Source: Massilia sp. erpn
GTDB lineage: Bacteria > Pseudomonadota > Gammaproteobacteria > Burkholderiales > Burkholderiaceae_D
NCBI RefSeq assembly: GCF_024400215.1
Contig: NZ_CP053748.1
Location: forward strand, 2,852,001-2,916,000
Direction of reading: 5' to 3'
Length of the DNA stretch: 64,000 nucleotides
Position numbers and translations under genes: made by a program. Under the pieces are notes generated by a model, which saw only the letters and a list, made by a program, of their open reading frames with translations, did no database searches and had not been told where the DNA came from. Shown here piece after piece: positions 1 to 7,574 of the stretch; the stretch's first letter is position 1; each line of letters begins with the position of its first letter.

Positions 1-213
1 ATCCTTTGCTATCGGGCCATCGACAAGGATGGTCAGCATGCGGTCTTTGGCTGTTGGTGGCGAACGATCTGCCACCACACCTGAATGAATTTTGTAGATG
101 GCGCTTCGGAATGGCTTCCACAGGCCATACGGGTCATTTGAAGGATCGGCTGCATGGGCCAGCGACAGCGCCGCTGCGAGTGCGCCTAAACTAAGCCAGT
201 TGATTGGACGCAT
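1..213 (-). CDS. Secreted immunity-like protein, paralogue of the next gene (partial)
   Basis: The start is in the window and the 3' end runs off the left edge, leaving 71 visible codons. The protein opens with a signal peptide (MRPINWLSLGALAAALSLAHA, cut near residue 21). It then has a stretch PPTAKDRMLTILVDGPIAKD that lines up with PPTRQDRKMAFLIEGKIAKE in the protein encoded at 324-704, so the two are tandem paralogues. I infer a periplasmic immunity protein because it follows a T6SS effector and its first immunity-like gene. A role against a different effector outside the window is also possible. No named family was recognised. Confidence 0.6.
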   Translation of the reverse strand, partial: MRPINWLSLGALAAALSLAHAADPSNDPYGLWKPFRSAIYKIHSGVVADRSPPTAKDRMLTILVDGPIAKD

Positions 214-323
214 GGTCGGCCTCGTCAGCATAAACGGGCTGTGAAAATGTAATGGTCTTTGCAGTGAGGATCAATAGTCTGTGCTTATACATACCTCGCC
301 TCCAGTTCACGTATTCGTTGGCA

Positions 324-704
324 CTAACAGGTTGAACCAGGAATACTCTTGCCAGTCTTGAGGTTCAGGCCAAAGCGGCAGGTATATGGCGATGAAGGAG
401 TGTCTTTGTCGAGAGTGCACTCGAGATCGCCCTTTTCTCTAATTCGCAGACGGGCAGAAGCTCCGCAAGCACTCTTTAGGTCGGGTCCAATGGATTCGAA
501 CATTTCTTTCGCAATCTTTCCTTCGATGAGAAATGCCATTTTGCGATCCTGACGTGTGGGTGGTTGCTGTTCACCCAGCTCATTTGAGTAGACGAAGTAG
601 CGTCCCTTGTATGTTGTATAGCCCCCATCCCATGGCTTGTCAGTATTTGCGTGCAGCAGAGGTAGTGGCAATGCCACCGCAAGCATTATCAGAAGCTTTT
701 TCAT
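324..704 (-). CDS. Candidate periplasmic immunity protein for the adjacent T6SS effector
   Basis: This 126-residue protein begins with a signal peptide (MKKLLIMLAVALPLPLLHA), so the mature form should be periplasmic. It has four cysteines in its second half and a C-terminal segment YTCRFGLNLKTGKSIPGSTC that could form disulfides. Its start codon overlaps the stop of the effector gene (tcat at 701-704), a strong sign of translational coupling. A periplasmic partner fits an effector that attacks peptidoglycan. Family identity is not recognised from sequence; the immunity role is inferred from coupling, export signal and context. Confidence 0.65.
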   Translation of the reverse strand: MKKLLIMLAVALPLPLLHANTDKPWDGGYTTYKGRYFVYSNELGEQQPPTRQDRKMAFLIEGKIAKEMFESIGPDLKSACGASARLRIREKGDLECTLDKDTPSSPYTCRFGLNLKTGKSIPGSTC

Positions 705-1183
705 TCGGCCTCCTTGTGATGCTCGGAGAATTGGATATGGAAGTGATTGTCATGTTTCTTAAGGGGGGCAACGGAAGCTATTCGATTGTCGTTGAAAAAG
801 ATCTTCAGTTGTCCGGGTGCGTTGGCATGGAAGAGATTTATCAGCTTCTCCGTCGCGGTGCGATCATATGCGCTATCAAGATAGGTGACGCTAGCATGGT
901 GCCCATCTTTGCGTATTGGGCGAATATCCACTTCTAGTCCCTTTATATGGGATGCGTGATCGGTCTTGACGCCGTCGGCTCGGCTGATATTGCCAACACC
1001 AAATTTACGATGCTCGCTTGCTTGCCAATCCCGCTCTACGGCAAGAATCAAGGTCATCATTCTGGGGTGAGCGTATTGTGCGGCGCCATGGGTAGGCGTG
1101 CCATAGACGTAATATCCTGCGTCTTCAGGTGCTTGTGGAAGCATGAAGTAGCTGCGGTTATCTTTGGGCTGAACTTCTAGCAT
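701..1183 (-). CDS. Murein endopeptidase-like T6SS effector
   Basis: This 160-residue protein contains H-A-S-H-x3-L-E-V-D-I around residues 77-87 and a second metal-ligand cluster H-D-N-H-F-H near residue 145. The arrangement resembles zinc DD-carboxypeptidases and penicillin-insensitive murein endopeptidases of the M15/M74 (MepA) type, which cleave peptide cross-links in peptidoglycan. There is no signal peptide, as expected for cargo delivered by Hcp. The start at 1183 was chosen because AAGGAG (1192-1197, overlapping the hcp stop) sits at a good distance; upstream in-frame codons lie inside hcp. It lies between hcp and an immunity-like gene, so an antibacterial effector is likely. Exact bond specificity is unknown. 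Confidence 0.7.
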   Translation of the reverse strand: MLEVQPKDNRSYFMLPQAPEDAGYYVYGTPTHGAAQYAHPRMMTLILAVERDWQASEHRKFGVGNISRADGVKTDHASHIKGLEVDIRPIRKDGHHASVTYLDSAYDRTATEKLINLFHANAPGQLKIFFNDNRIASVAPLKKHDNHFHIQFSEHHKEAE

Positions 1184-1194
1184 GAAGAAACTCC

Positions 1195-1686
1195 TTAAAT
1201 GATACGATTGATGGCCAGATCCCAACCGCCTGAAGTATTGCCGCCAGCGCCGCCAGCGATCTTCTGCTGACTATATTTCCATCTAACCTTTGAGAATTTC
1301 AGGCCGATGGAATCATGTAAAACGTCGCCCTCATGAACTACTTGGCTGATATTGCCGATCAATACGTTTTCAAGCTCGACCTCGTAGTACTTCACCCGTT
1401 CGCCTAGACCATCCGCCCGCATGAACTCGAGCTTGGCTCTGGCAAGGGTTCGGCCCGAAGAACAGGTTTGCATGAGAATTGGCGAAGACAGATCGGCCAA
1501 TTTGGTTATCGAAATGCACTGGTGTTCGCACCGTTCCGCCGTATGGCCACCGCCGGTTGAGGCAGTGGCGCTTTTGGGTTGTGTTACGCCCCATTGTGCT
1601 GAGGTGAGTTCAATCCAGCCCATATGCGCCACGTCGCTGGATTCGCCCTTGATGCCGTCGATTTTGAGATAGACGTCAATTGCCAT
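1195..1686 (-). CDS. hcp: Hcp family type VI secretion tube protein
   Basis: The 163-residue product starts MAIDVYLKIDGIKGES and contains features of Hcp proteins: the opening beta strands, a conserved GHTAERCEHQCISITKLAD-like core, and YYEVELENVLIGNIS. Hcp forms hexameric rings that stack into the T6SS inner tube and can carry small effectors in the lumen. The start at 1686 follows a GGAG box, and longer in-frame starts lack one. The remaining T6SS apparatus genes are not in the window, so this is an orphan or auxiliary hcp, apparently acting as carrier for the effector encoded directly downstream (start 11 bp after the hcp stop). Confidence 0.88.
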   Translation of the reverse strand: MAIDVYLKIDGIKGESSDVAHMGWIELTSAQWGVTQPKSATASTGGGHTAERCEHQCISITKLADLSSPILMQTCSSGRTLARAKLEFMRADGLGERVKYYEVELENVLIGNISQVVHEGDVLHDSIGLKFSKVRWKYSQQKIAGGAGGNTSGGWDLAINRII

Positions 1687-1811
1687 GATTTCTCCAGAGT
1701 CGGTTGAAGGAGTACAAGGCATTGTTATTCAGCTTCCGGGGCTACGCGTTGCTGTTGGTCAAGCTAAGTGCCGACAGGAAAGATCATCGGCCTTTGCTTG
1801 ATCGTATGGGA

Positions 1812-3020
1812 TTAAGCGTCCGGGAGCTGAGATTGAGACATGCTCTCGTCATCCATCGCTTCGCTGATCCAGTAAAGCAAAGCCAGCGCCGGCAAGGCCA
1901 TTCCTGTCAGCAGCGCGGCGCGCCAGCCGTGGGTGGCCAGCATCCAGCCGCCCGCTGCCGAACCGAAGGCGCCGCCGCTGAAGAACAGCGCGAAGTAGAT
2001 GCCGTTCAGGCGGCTGCGCACTTCCGTGCCCAGATTGAAGATGGCGCGCTGGCCCAGCACCAGATTGGCCGCCACCGCCATGTCCAGCGCGATGGACGCG
2101 GCCACCAGCAGGGCCAGCGAGGCCGTGCGCGAGGTCGGCGCCAGCAGCGGCAGCGCGAAGCTGGCCACGCCCAGCAGCAGGGCGGCGGCCGTTGCGGGCA
2201 GGGTGTGGCCGGCATCGGCCAGGCGGCCCGCGATGGGCGAGGCGATGGCGCCAGCCATGCCGACAATGGCGAACAGGGCAATGCCGCTTTGCGACAGGTG
2301 GAAGGGCGCATCGGCCAGCATCAGCGGCGCCACGGTCCAGAACAGGCTGAAGGCGCCGAACAGGCCGGCATGGTAGGCGGCGCGGCGGCGCAGCACCGGC
2401 GTGTCGCGCAGCAGTTGCCACAGCGAGCCGATCAGGCGGCCATAGGGCAGGGCGGCGCTGGGCACGCGCTGCGGCAGCGTGGCGCGCAGCACGAAGGCCA
2501 GGCCGGCCACCAGCACGGCAGCGATGCCGAACACCAGGCGCCAGCTGCCGTAGTCGGCGATCAGGCTGGCGGCGGGACGGGCCAGCATGATGCCCAGCAG
2601 CAGACCGCTGACGACCTTGCCCACCGTGGCGCCGCGCGTTGCCTCATGCGAGAGGTGGGCGGCGAACGGTACCAGCACCTGGGCCGCGACGGAGCCGAGG
2701 CCGATGCCGAGCGAGGCGGCCAGGAAAAGGGCGCCGCTATGGCTGGCGGCGGCCAGGGCCAGGGCGGCGGATGCGGCCAGCAGGGCGATAAAGACCAGGC
2801 GGCGGTTTTCCACCAGGTCGCCGAGCGGGACGATGAACAGCAGGCCCAGCGCATAGCCGGCCTGGGTCAGGGTGACGATCAGGCCGGCCGCCTGCGGCGA
2901 CAGGCCGGTCGCCGCGCTGATCGGGCCGACCAGGGTTTGCGCGTAGTAGAGGCTGGCGACGATGAGGCCGCAGGCCGTGGCCAGCAGCCAGATCATGCCG
3001 CGCGAGATATCGTTTTTCAT
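1812..3020 (-). CDS. MFS transporter (drug/metabolite efflux type)
   Basis: The 402-residue protein is rich in hydrophobic helices, consistent with 12 transmembrane segments. It carries a GDLVENRRL loop after the second helix, as in the major facilitator superfamily motif A. It is of the DHA1-like arabinose-efflux type, usually exporting small molecules with proton exchange. It is transcribed divergently from a LysR regulator starting at 3132, the usual arrangement for regulator-controlled efflux pumps. The substrate cannot be told from sequence. Confidence 0.85.
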   Translation of the reverse strand: MKNDISRGMIWLLATACGLIVASLYYAQTLVGPISAATGLSPQAAGLIVTLTQAGYALGLLFIVPLGDLVENRRLVFIALLAASAALALAAASHSGALFLAASLGIGLGSVAAQVLVPFAAHLSHEATRGATVGKVVSGLLLGIMLARPAASLIADYGSWRLVFGIAAVLVAGLAFVLRATLPQRVPSAALPYGRLIGSLWQLLRDTPVLRRRAAYHAGLFGAFSLFWTVAPLMLADAPFHLSQSGIALFAIVGMAGAIASPIAGRLADAGHTLPATAAALLLGVASFALPLLAPTSRTASLALLVAASIALDMAVAANLVLGQRAIFNLGTEVRSRLNGIYFALFFSGGAFGSAAGGWMLATHGWRAALLTGMALPALALLYWISEAMDDESMSQSQLPDA

Positions 3021-3131
3021 AGGGACTCCAGGGAAAGATGCAATGGAGCCATTCTAAAAAAGCCTGGGGCAAAGATAATTACCGCATAATGCTGCTTTAC
3101 TTTTCATTTTTCATGAACAATCGGAGCAGTC
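3021..3131. promoter_or_regulatory. Divergent promoter region between MFS pump and LysR regulator
   Basis: This 111-bp AT-richer spacer separates two divergently transcribed genes and must hold both promoters. LysR-type regulators normally bind such shared spacers to repress themselves and activate the neighbour. I did not identify a confident T-N11-A palindrome or -35/-10 pair. Confidence 0.45.
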
Positions 3132-4052
3132 ATGGACCGGCTGAAAGCCATGCACACCTTTGTCCGCATCGTCGAAGCCAATAGCTTCACCAAGGCGGCG
3201 GCCACGCTGGACTTGCCGCGCGCCTCGCTGACGGCCACCATCCAGCAGCTGGAAGCGTATCTCGGCACGCGGCTGCTCCAGCGCACCACGCGCACCCTGG
3301 CCTTGACCAGCGACGGCGCCGCGTATCTGCAGCAATGCCAGGCCATCCTGGCGGCGGTGGACGAAGCCGAGGCACCTTTCCGCGCCAGTGCCGAGCGCCC
3401 GCGTGGCAAGCTGCGCATCGAGCTGCCCGGCACCCTGGGCCGCAACTGGGTGGTGCCGCGCCTCGGTGAGTTCCAGCGCGCCTATCCCGAGATTGAGTTG
3501 GTGCTGGGCCTGGGCGACCGTCTGGTGGACTTGACGCGCGAGGGCATTGATTGCGCCATCCGCGTCGGCGAGCTGCAGGATTCGGCCATGGTGGCGCGCC
3601 GCATCGGCAGCATGCGCTTCCTGACGTGCGCCACGCCGGCCTATCTGGCGGCGCACGGCAGGCCGGCCACACTGGATGCGCTGGCCCAGCACCGCGCCGT
3701 GCTGCACTATTCCGGCCGCACCGGCCGCCCTTTCCCTTGGGAGTTCGTGGTGGAGGGCGCCGTGCAGCGGGTCGATATGCGCGGCGCCGTAGCCATCAAC
3801 GATGCCGACGCGTATCTGAGCTGCGGCCTGCAGGGGCTGGGCCTGATCCAGCCCGGCGCCTATCTGGTGCGCGGCCATCTGGCGCGCGGCGAGCTGGTGG
3901 AATTGCTGGCCGACGCGCCGCCCACTGCGCTGCCGATTTCCCTGGTTTACCCGCAGGGCCGCGCCAGCACCTCCAAGCTGAAAGCCTTTGCCGCCTGGGC
4001 CACCACCCTGTTCAGCTCCGAACCCGACCTTATGGCAACCACCCCCCTTTGA
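3132..4052 (+). CDS. LysR family transcriptional regulator
   Basis: The 306-residue protein has the LysR winged helix-turn-helix at residues 1-60 (MDRLKAMHTFVRIVEANSFTKAAATLDLPRASLTATIQQLE) and a periplasmic-binding-like effector domain from about residue 90. It belongs to the CrgA/AaeR-like group by its MDRL start and RLLQRTTR segment. Divergence from the MFS transporter suggests it controls that pump. Its stop codon lies in the first TTTGAT edge of the intergenic stem-loop repeat at 4048-4120. Confidence 0.9.
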   Translation: MDRLKAMHTFVRIVEANSFTKAAATLDLPRASLTATIQQLEAYLGTRLLQRTTRTLALTSDGAAYLQQCQAILAAVDEAEAPFRASAERPRGKLRIELPGTLGRNWVVPRLGEFQRAYPEIELVLGLGDRLVDLTREGIDCAIRVGELQDSAMVARRIGSMRFLTCATPAYLAAHGRPATLDALAQHRAVLHYSGRTGRPFPWEFVVEGAVQRVDMRGAVAINDADAYLSCGLQGLGLIQPGAYLVRGHLARGELVELLADAPPTALPISLVYPQGRASTSKLKAFAAWATTLFSSEPDLMATTPL

Positions 4053-4120
4053 TCTTCCTCAACAAATGTCCAACCCTGGTGTCAGGCACCAGGGTTGGAC
4101 ATTGTTTGATGTAGCGCAAA
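4048..4120. repeat. Intergenic stem-loop repeat, single unit
   Basis: A strong inverted repeat reads ATGTCCAACCCTGGTG, then TCAGG, then CACCAGGGTTGGACAT. It is flanked by TTTGATCTTCCTCAA on the left and TTTGATGTAGCGCAA on the right. The same family recurs at 13544-13672 and 57923-58099. The left TTTGAT supplies the TGA stop of the LysR gene. It is probably a dispersed REP-like element that may also act as a transcription terminator or mRNA stabiliser. Confidence 0.8.
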
Positions 4121-4150
4121 CGGCGCGAGCGGTTACACTAGCGTTATCTC

Positions 4151-4516
4151 ATGAGAATCCTGCTTATCACCATCGGCTGTATTTCAGTCGCGCTCGGCAT
4201 CCTGGGCGCTTTCCTGCCTTTGCTGCCGACCACGCCCTTTCTGCTGCTGGCCTCGGCCTGCTTTGCGCGTAGTTCGACGCGCCTGCACCAGCGCCTGCGC
4301 AACGATCCGACATTCGGCAAATTCCTCAGCGATTACGAGGATGGGCGCGGCATTCCCTTGCGCGGCAAGATTCTGGCGATCGGTATGATGTGGCCCTCGA
4401 TGCTGTACTCCATGTACCGCGTGCGTTTCCTGGCCTTGCAGGTCTTGCTGGGGCTGATCGCTATCGGCGTCACGATTTACCTGCTGCGCCTGCCCACCAC
4501 CCCACCCAATAAATAA
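4151..4516 (+). CDS. YbaN-like DUF454 inner-membrane protein
   Basis: The 121-residue protein has the DUF454 signature: an N-terminal helix pair with GILGAFLPLLPTTPFLLLASACFARSS, then the soluble stretch RLHQRLRNDPTFGKFLSDYEDGRGIPLRGK and two further hydrophobic helices. Members are small inner-membrane proteins of unknown function. It sits alone between the LysR gene and the toxin-antitoxin pair, with no clear operon partner. Confidence 0.88.
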   Translation: MRILLITIGCISVALGILGAFLPLLPTTPFLLLASACFARSSTRLHQRLRNDPTFGKFLSDYEDGRGIPLRGKILAIGMMWPSMLYSMYRVRFLALQVLLGLIAIGVTIYLLRLPTTPPNK

Positions 4517-4523
4517 TCAAAAC

Positions 4524-5195
4524 TTAGCGGGCGTCGCTGCCTTGCCGGCCCGGCACGATCAGCACGCCGATCAGGGCCGCCAGGTCGAGCAATTCGCCAT
4601 AGGCTTCCTGGTCGCCGCTCAGGCTGCGCGAGGGCGCGGCCGCTTGCAGCAGGCCGGGCGCGATGCGGTCGCCGAACAGCATCACGGCTTTCGCCTCATC
4701 GTCCTGGCGCGAAGTCCAGCATAGACCTTGCAGATCGCGGCGCTGGGCATGGATGGCGGCCGCCCAGGGACGCGTGAACGGGTACTGGTCTTTTTCCGTG
4801 TCGATCAATTGCTTGCGCTCGATGCCGAGGTGGCGCAGCGCCTTGCTGCTCAAATCGGCCAGCAGTAGATCGCCTTCGGGCCGCAGCTGGGCATGCAGCT
4901 GGCCGGCCAGCTTGGCCTTGTCGAAGGTCTTCAGCCCGGCGCCAAAGGGGATGTCGTGAAACACGGTTTCCATGACCGCGCAGGCAAAGCTGGCGCCGCC
5001 GTACAGGGTGGGAATGGGATGGCCCTGGGCATCCTGGATCGGGCTGAAGCGGGCGTTGCCGGCCAGGCCGGGATTGAACTGATCAGCCGCGTATTTGTCC
5101 TGGTGCACGCGATGCAGCAGTTCTCCTTGTTTCCAGACGGTCACGGCCAGATGCAGCTGTGCGGGCGGGGCACCGGTCATGCCGGCCTCAGGCAT
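4524..5195 (-). CDS. RES-domain toxin
   Basis: The product is about 223 residues with an RES domain: LLHRVHQDKYAADQFNPG, GNARFSPI, PTLYGGASFACAVMETVFHD and a C-terminal GVLIVPG. RES toxins (for example MbcT) act on NAD+ and arrest growth. The gene overlaps the upstream antitoxin by 8 bp. The start at 5195 has GGAGG at good spacing; an alternative ATG at 5180 with GAGG is nearly as good. The antitoxin-then-toxin order is typical for this type II family. Confidence 0.82.
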   Translation of the reverse strand: MPEAGMTGAPPAQLHLAVTVWKQGELLHRVHQDKYAADQFNPGLAGNARFSPIQDAQGHPIPTLYGGASFACAVMETVFHDIPFGAGLKTFDKAKLAGQLHAQLRPEGDLLLADLSSKALRHLGIERKQLIDTEKDQYPFTRPWAAAIHAQRRDLQGLCWTSRQDDEAKAVMLFGDRIAPGLLQAAAPSRSLSGDQEAYGELLDLAALIGVLIVPGRQGSDAR

Positions 5196-5862
5196 GGGCC
5201 ACGGCCTCCATCTCGTCGTGGGCGGCGGCCAGCACGCGTTCGGGCGCGCTGGCCAGCAAGTCTTGCGGACGCAGCCCGCCGAGAAAACTGTTGGCCGACA
5301 TGAACCAGTAAGCCAAACCCCAGCCATCCTTGGCTGCGCCGAACACGGCCAGTACCTGGGCCAGCGGTTTCAGCGGACGGTGGTCCGCTCCCAGTCCATA
5401 GCTGGGGAAATAATCGTTGCCCTGGTGGCGCAGCGCAAAAATGCTGCCATCGCGTTTCCATTTATTGGGCTGGGCACTGGGATTGCTGGCGCTGAAGCCG
5501 GCCGCCCGGGCGATGTCGGCGGCGCTCATCCAGTCGCCGCTGGCCAGCACGGCCGAACGGGCCTGGGCCAGCATCGTCACTTCCTTCAATTCATTCGGGG
5601 TCGGCACAGTGTCGGGCAGCAAGGCCTCGACCAGGGTTGCCAGCCGTTCTTCATGGCGGCTGGCCATGATTTGCCGGGCCAGCAGGGCGACCTTGGAAAA
5701 CAGCTCGCTCAAGCGGCTGGCTTCGCTATCGCTGGTCTCGGGCAAGGTGACGGCCACCACATAGGGGGCGCGAACCTGGTTTAGCTGGTTACGCACATTG
5801 GCCGGCGTACCGCTCAGGGTTTGCATAGCGGTTCTGTCCAGAGGCTTGAGGGCGCTGGTCAT
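5188..5862 (-). CDS. Xre/MbcA/ParS-type antitoxin
   Basis: The 224-residue protein ends in the toxin-binding domain of this family (LAYWFMSANSFLGGLRPQDLLASAPERVLAAA). The middle part (GDWMSAADIARAAGFSASNPSAQPNKWKRDG) looks like a DNA-binding helix-turn-helix segment. It should neutralise the RES toxin encoded immediately downstream and repress their common promoter. The start at 5862 is supported by a strong AAGGAGG box; the frame stays open to 5910 but without a better site. It is longer than the usual 120-150 residues because of an N-terminal extension. Confidence 0.78.
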   Translation of the reverse strand: MTSALKPLDRTAMQTLSGTPANVRNQLNQVRAPYVVAVTLPETSDSEASRLSELFSKVALLARQIMASRHEERLATLVEALLPDTVPTPNELKEVTMLAQARSAVLASGDWMSAADIARAAGFSASNPSAQPNKWKRDGSIFALRHQGNDYFPSYGLGADHRPLKPLAQVLAVFGAAKDGWGLAYWFMSANSFLGGLRPQDLLASAPERVLAAAHDEMEAVAHA

Positions 5863-5930
5863 GGCTGCCTCCTTGGTGAGGATGGTTAGTCTGGTTTCAT
5901 TATATCCCAAATAACCTGCCGTCCGTGCCA

Positions 5931-5965
5931 GCCAAAGAAAAGCCCTTGCGCGAAGACAAGGGCTT
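5931..5965 (-). terminator. Rho-independent terminator of the small Cys-peptide gene
   Basis: A 9-bp perfect stem (AAGCCCTTG at 5940-5948 with CAAGGGCTT at 5957-5965) is followed on the minus strand by a T-rich run (TTTCTTTGG). It lies just downstream of the gene ending at 5992. Confidence 0.75.
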
Positions 5966-5991
5966 GCGGATCAGCCTGCGCTGAATCGGGC

Positions 5992-6198
5992 TTAGTTGTT
6001 GCCGTAGCCTGGTGGCGGAATAAGGCGGTCGCAATGGTATTTACGATAGTTTTGGCAGGATTGCAGATTGCCTTCCTGGCACTCCTCGCTATAACGCTCA
6101 CAGGCTTCCGGGGTCACGGCCCACGCTGCATACGACACACCCAGGCCCAGGCCCGTTCCTACGCTGAGGACCAGCAGGGCTTTCTTCAGTTTATTCAT
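5992..6198 (-). CDS. Small secreted four-cysteine peptide, copy 1
   Basis: The 68-residue protein has a signal peptide (MNKLKKALLVLSVGTGLGLGVSYAAWA). The mature part of about 40 residues has cysteines spaced C-x6-C-x7-C-x7-C and a proline/glycine-rich tail (PPPGYGNN). A related gene with nearly the same cysteine spacing lies at 9263-9433. No known family was recognised. Likely a periplasmic or secreted disulfide-bonded mini-protein; function unknown. It has its own terminator at 5931-5965. Confidence 0.7.
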   Translation of the reverse strand: MNKLKKALLVLSVGTGLGLGVSYAAWAVTPEACERYSEECQEGNLQSCQNYRKYHCDRLIPPPGYGNN

Positions 6199-6420
6199 TT
6201 GTCGCCTTTATGGATTATTGGATTGCACAATGAACTGAGTTGGCGGATCAAGGGGGCGGTCAGCTTTTCCCTTGCTACGCTGCAACCATCATAGCATTAT
6301 TTATTTTTATTTAAGCAATACAAAATACCAATTATTCTCATTTTTCCCGAGGAAAATTCCAGCGCCGCCGGTTCTTGGCCTGCGCCTCCGCCGCCCCGCG
6401 CGGCACGCCTCTCCCTTCAT

Positions 6421-6491
6421 TATTATTTGTCGATCGTTAAAAAATTCTTTGACCTTGTTGCGCTCTGGTGTATTATTTGTCGTTCGACAAA
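6421..6491. promoter_or_regulatory. Double TetR-type operator in front of the isomerase/hydrolase operon
   Basis: TATTATTTGTCG occurs twice, at 6421-6432 and 6471-6482, exactly 50 bp apart. The downstream copy extends to the perfect palindrome TTTGTCGTTCGACAAA (6476-6491). The upstream copy extends to a degenerate version, TTTGTCGATCGTTAAA (6426-6441). The operon start codon is 19 bp beyond the perfect copy. The TetR gene at 8521-9123 has a matching half-site upstream, so it is the likely binder. Confidence 0.65.
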
Positions 6492-6509
6492 CAATGAAGG
6501 AGAAAACTC

Positions 6510-7574
6510 ATGTCTGCGATTGGAACCATGAAGGGCCCGGGCCTGCACCTGGCGCAGTTTGCCGGCGATGCGGCGCCGTTCAACAGCCTGTCCGGCATTG
6601 CCGCCTGGGCCGGCGATCTGGGCTTCAAGGGCTTGCAGGTGCCGGCCTGGGACCGCCGCCTGTTCGATCTGGAAACAGCGGCCGAGAGCCAGGCCTACTG
6701 CGATGACGTGAAAGGCATGCTGGCCGAACGCGGGCTGGAAGTCAGCGAGCTGTCGACCCATTTGCTGGGCCAGATGGTGGCGGTGCACCCGGCCTATGAT
6801 GCGCTGGTCGACGGCTTCGCGCCGCCCGAGCTGCGCGGCAAGCCGGCGCAGCGCAGCGCCTGGGCGATCGAGCAGGTCAAGCTGGCGGCTAAGGCGTCGC
6901 GCCGTCTCGGCCTGAGCGAGATGGGCACCTTCTCCGGCGCGCTGGCCTGGCCATATTTCTTCCCGTTCCCGCAGCGTCCGCAGGGGCTGGTGGAAACCGC
7001 CTTCGACGAACTGGCGCGGCGCTGGAAGCCCATCCTCGATGTCTGCGATGAGCAGGGTGTGAACCTGTGCTACGAAATCCACCCGAGCGAAGACCTGCAC
7101 GACGGCGCCACCTTTGAAATGTTCCTGGATCGCGTGGGTGGCCATGAACGCTGCAACATCCTGTTCGATCCCAGCCACTTCGTGCTGCAGCAGCTCAAGT
7201 ACCTGGACTATATCGACATCTACCACGAGCGCATCCGCATGTTCCATGTGAAGGATGCCGAGTTCAATCCGAGCGGCCGGCAGGGCATCTACGGCGGCTA
7301 CCAGAACTGGACCGAACGCGCCGGCCGTTTCCGCTCGCTGGGCGACGGACAGGTGGACTTCAAAGGCATCTTCTCCAAGCTGGCGCAGTACCGCTACTCG
7401 GGTTGGGCCGTGCTGGAGTGGGAGTGCTGCCTGAAGCAGCCGGAGGACGGCGCGCGCGAAGGCGTGGACTTCATCAACCAGCACATCATCCAGGTGACGG
7501 ACAAGGTGTTCGACGATTTCGCCGGCGCCGGCATCACGCAGCAAGAGATCAACCGCCTGCTGGGGATCGCATGA
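6510..7574 (+). CDS. Sugar phosphate isomerase/epimerase-like TIM-barrel protein
   Basis: The 354-residue protein belongs to the xylose-isomerase-like TIM-barrel superfamily. Likely metal ligands are the Glu in CYEIHPSED (about residue 190), the Asp/His in LFDPSHF (about 220), His in FHVKDAEF and the terminal Glu in AVLEWECC. Such enzymes isomerise or epimerise sugars or inositols with a divalent metal. A good AAGGAG box precedes the start. The gene is coupled to the hydrolase at 7571 by an ATGA overlap and is preceded by a TetR-type operator. The substrate is not evident. Confidence 0.82.
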   Translation: MSAIGTMKGPGLHLAQFAGDAAPFNSLSGIAAWAGDLGFKGLQVPAWDRRLFDLETAAESQAYCDDVKGMLAERGLEVSELSTHLLGQMVAVHPAYDALVDGFAPPELRGKPAQRSAWAIEQVKLAAKASRRLGLSEMGTFSGALAWPYFFPFPQRPQGLVETAFDELARRWKPILDVCDEQGVNLCYEIHPSEDLHDGATFEMFLDRVGGHERCNILFDPSHFVLQQLKYLDYIDIYHERIRMFHVKDAEFNPSGRQGIYGGYQNWTERAGRFRSLGDGQVDFKGIFSKLAQYRYSGWAVLEWECCLKQPEDGAREGVDFINQHIIQVTDKVFDDFAGAGITQQEINRLLGIA

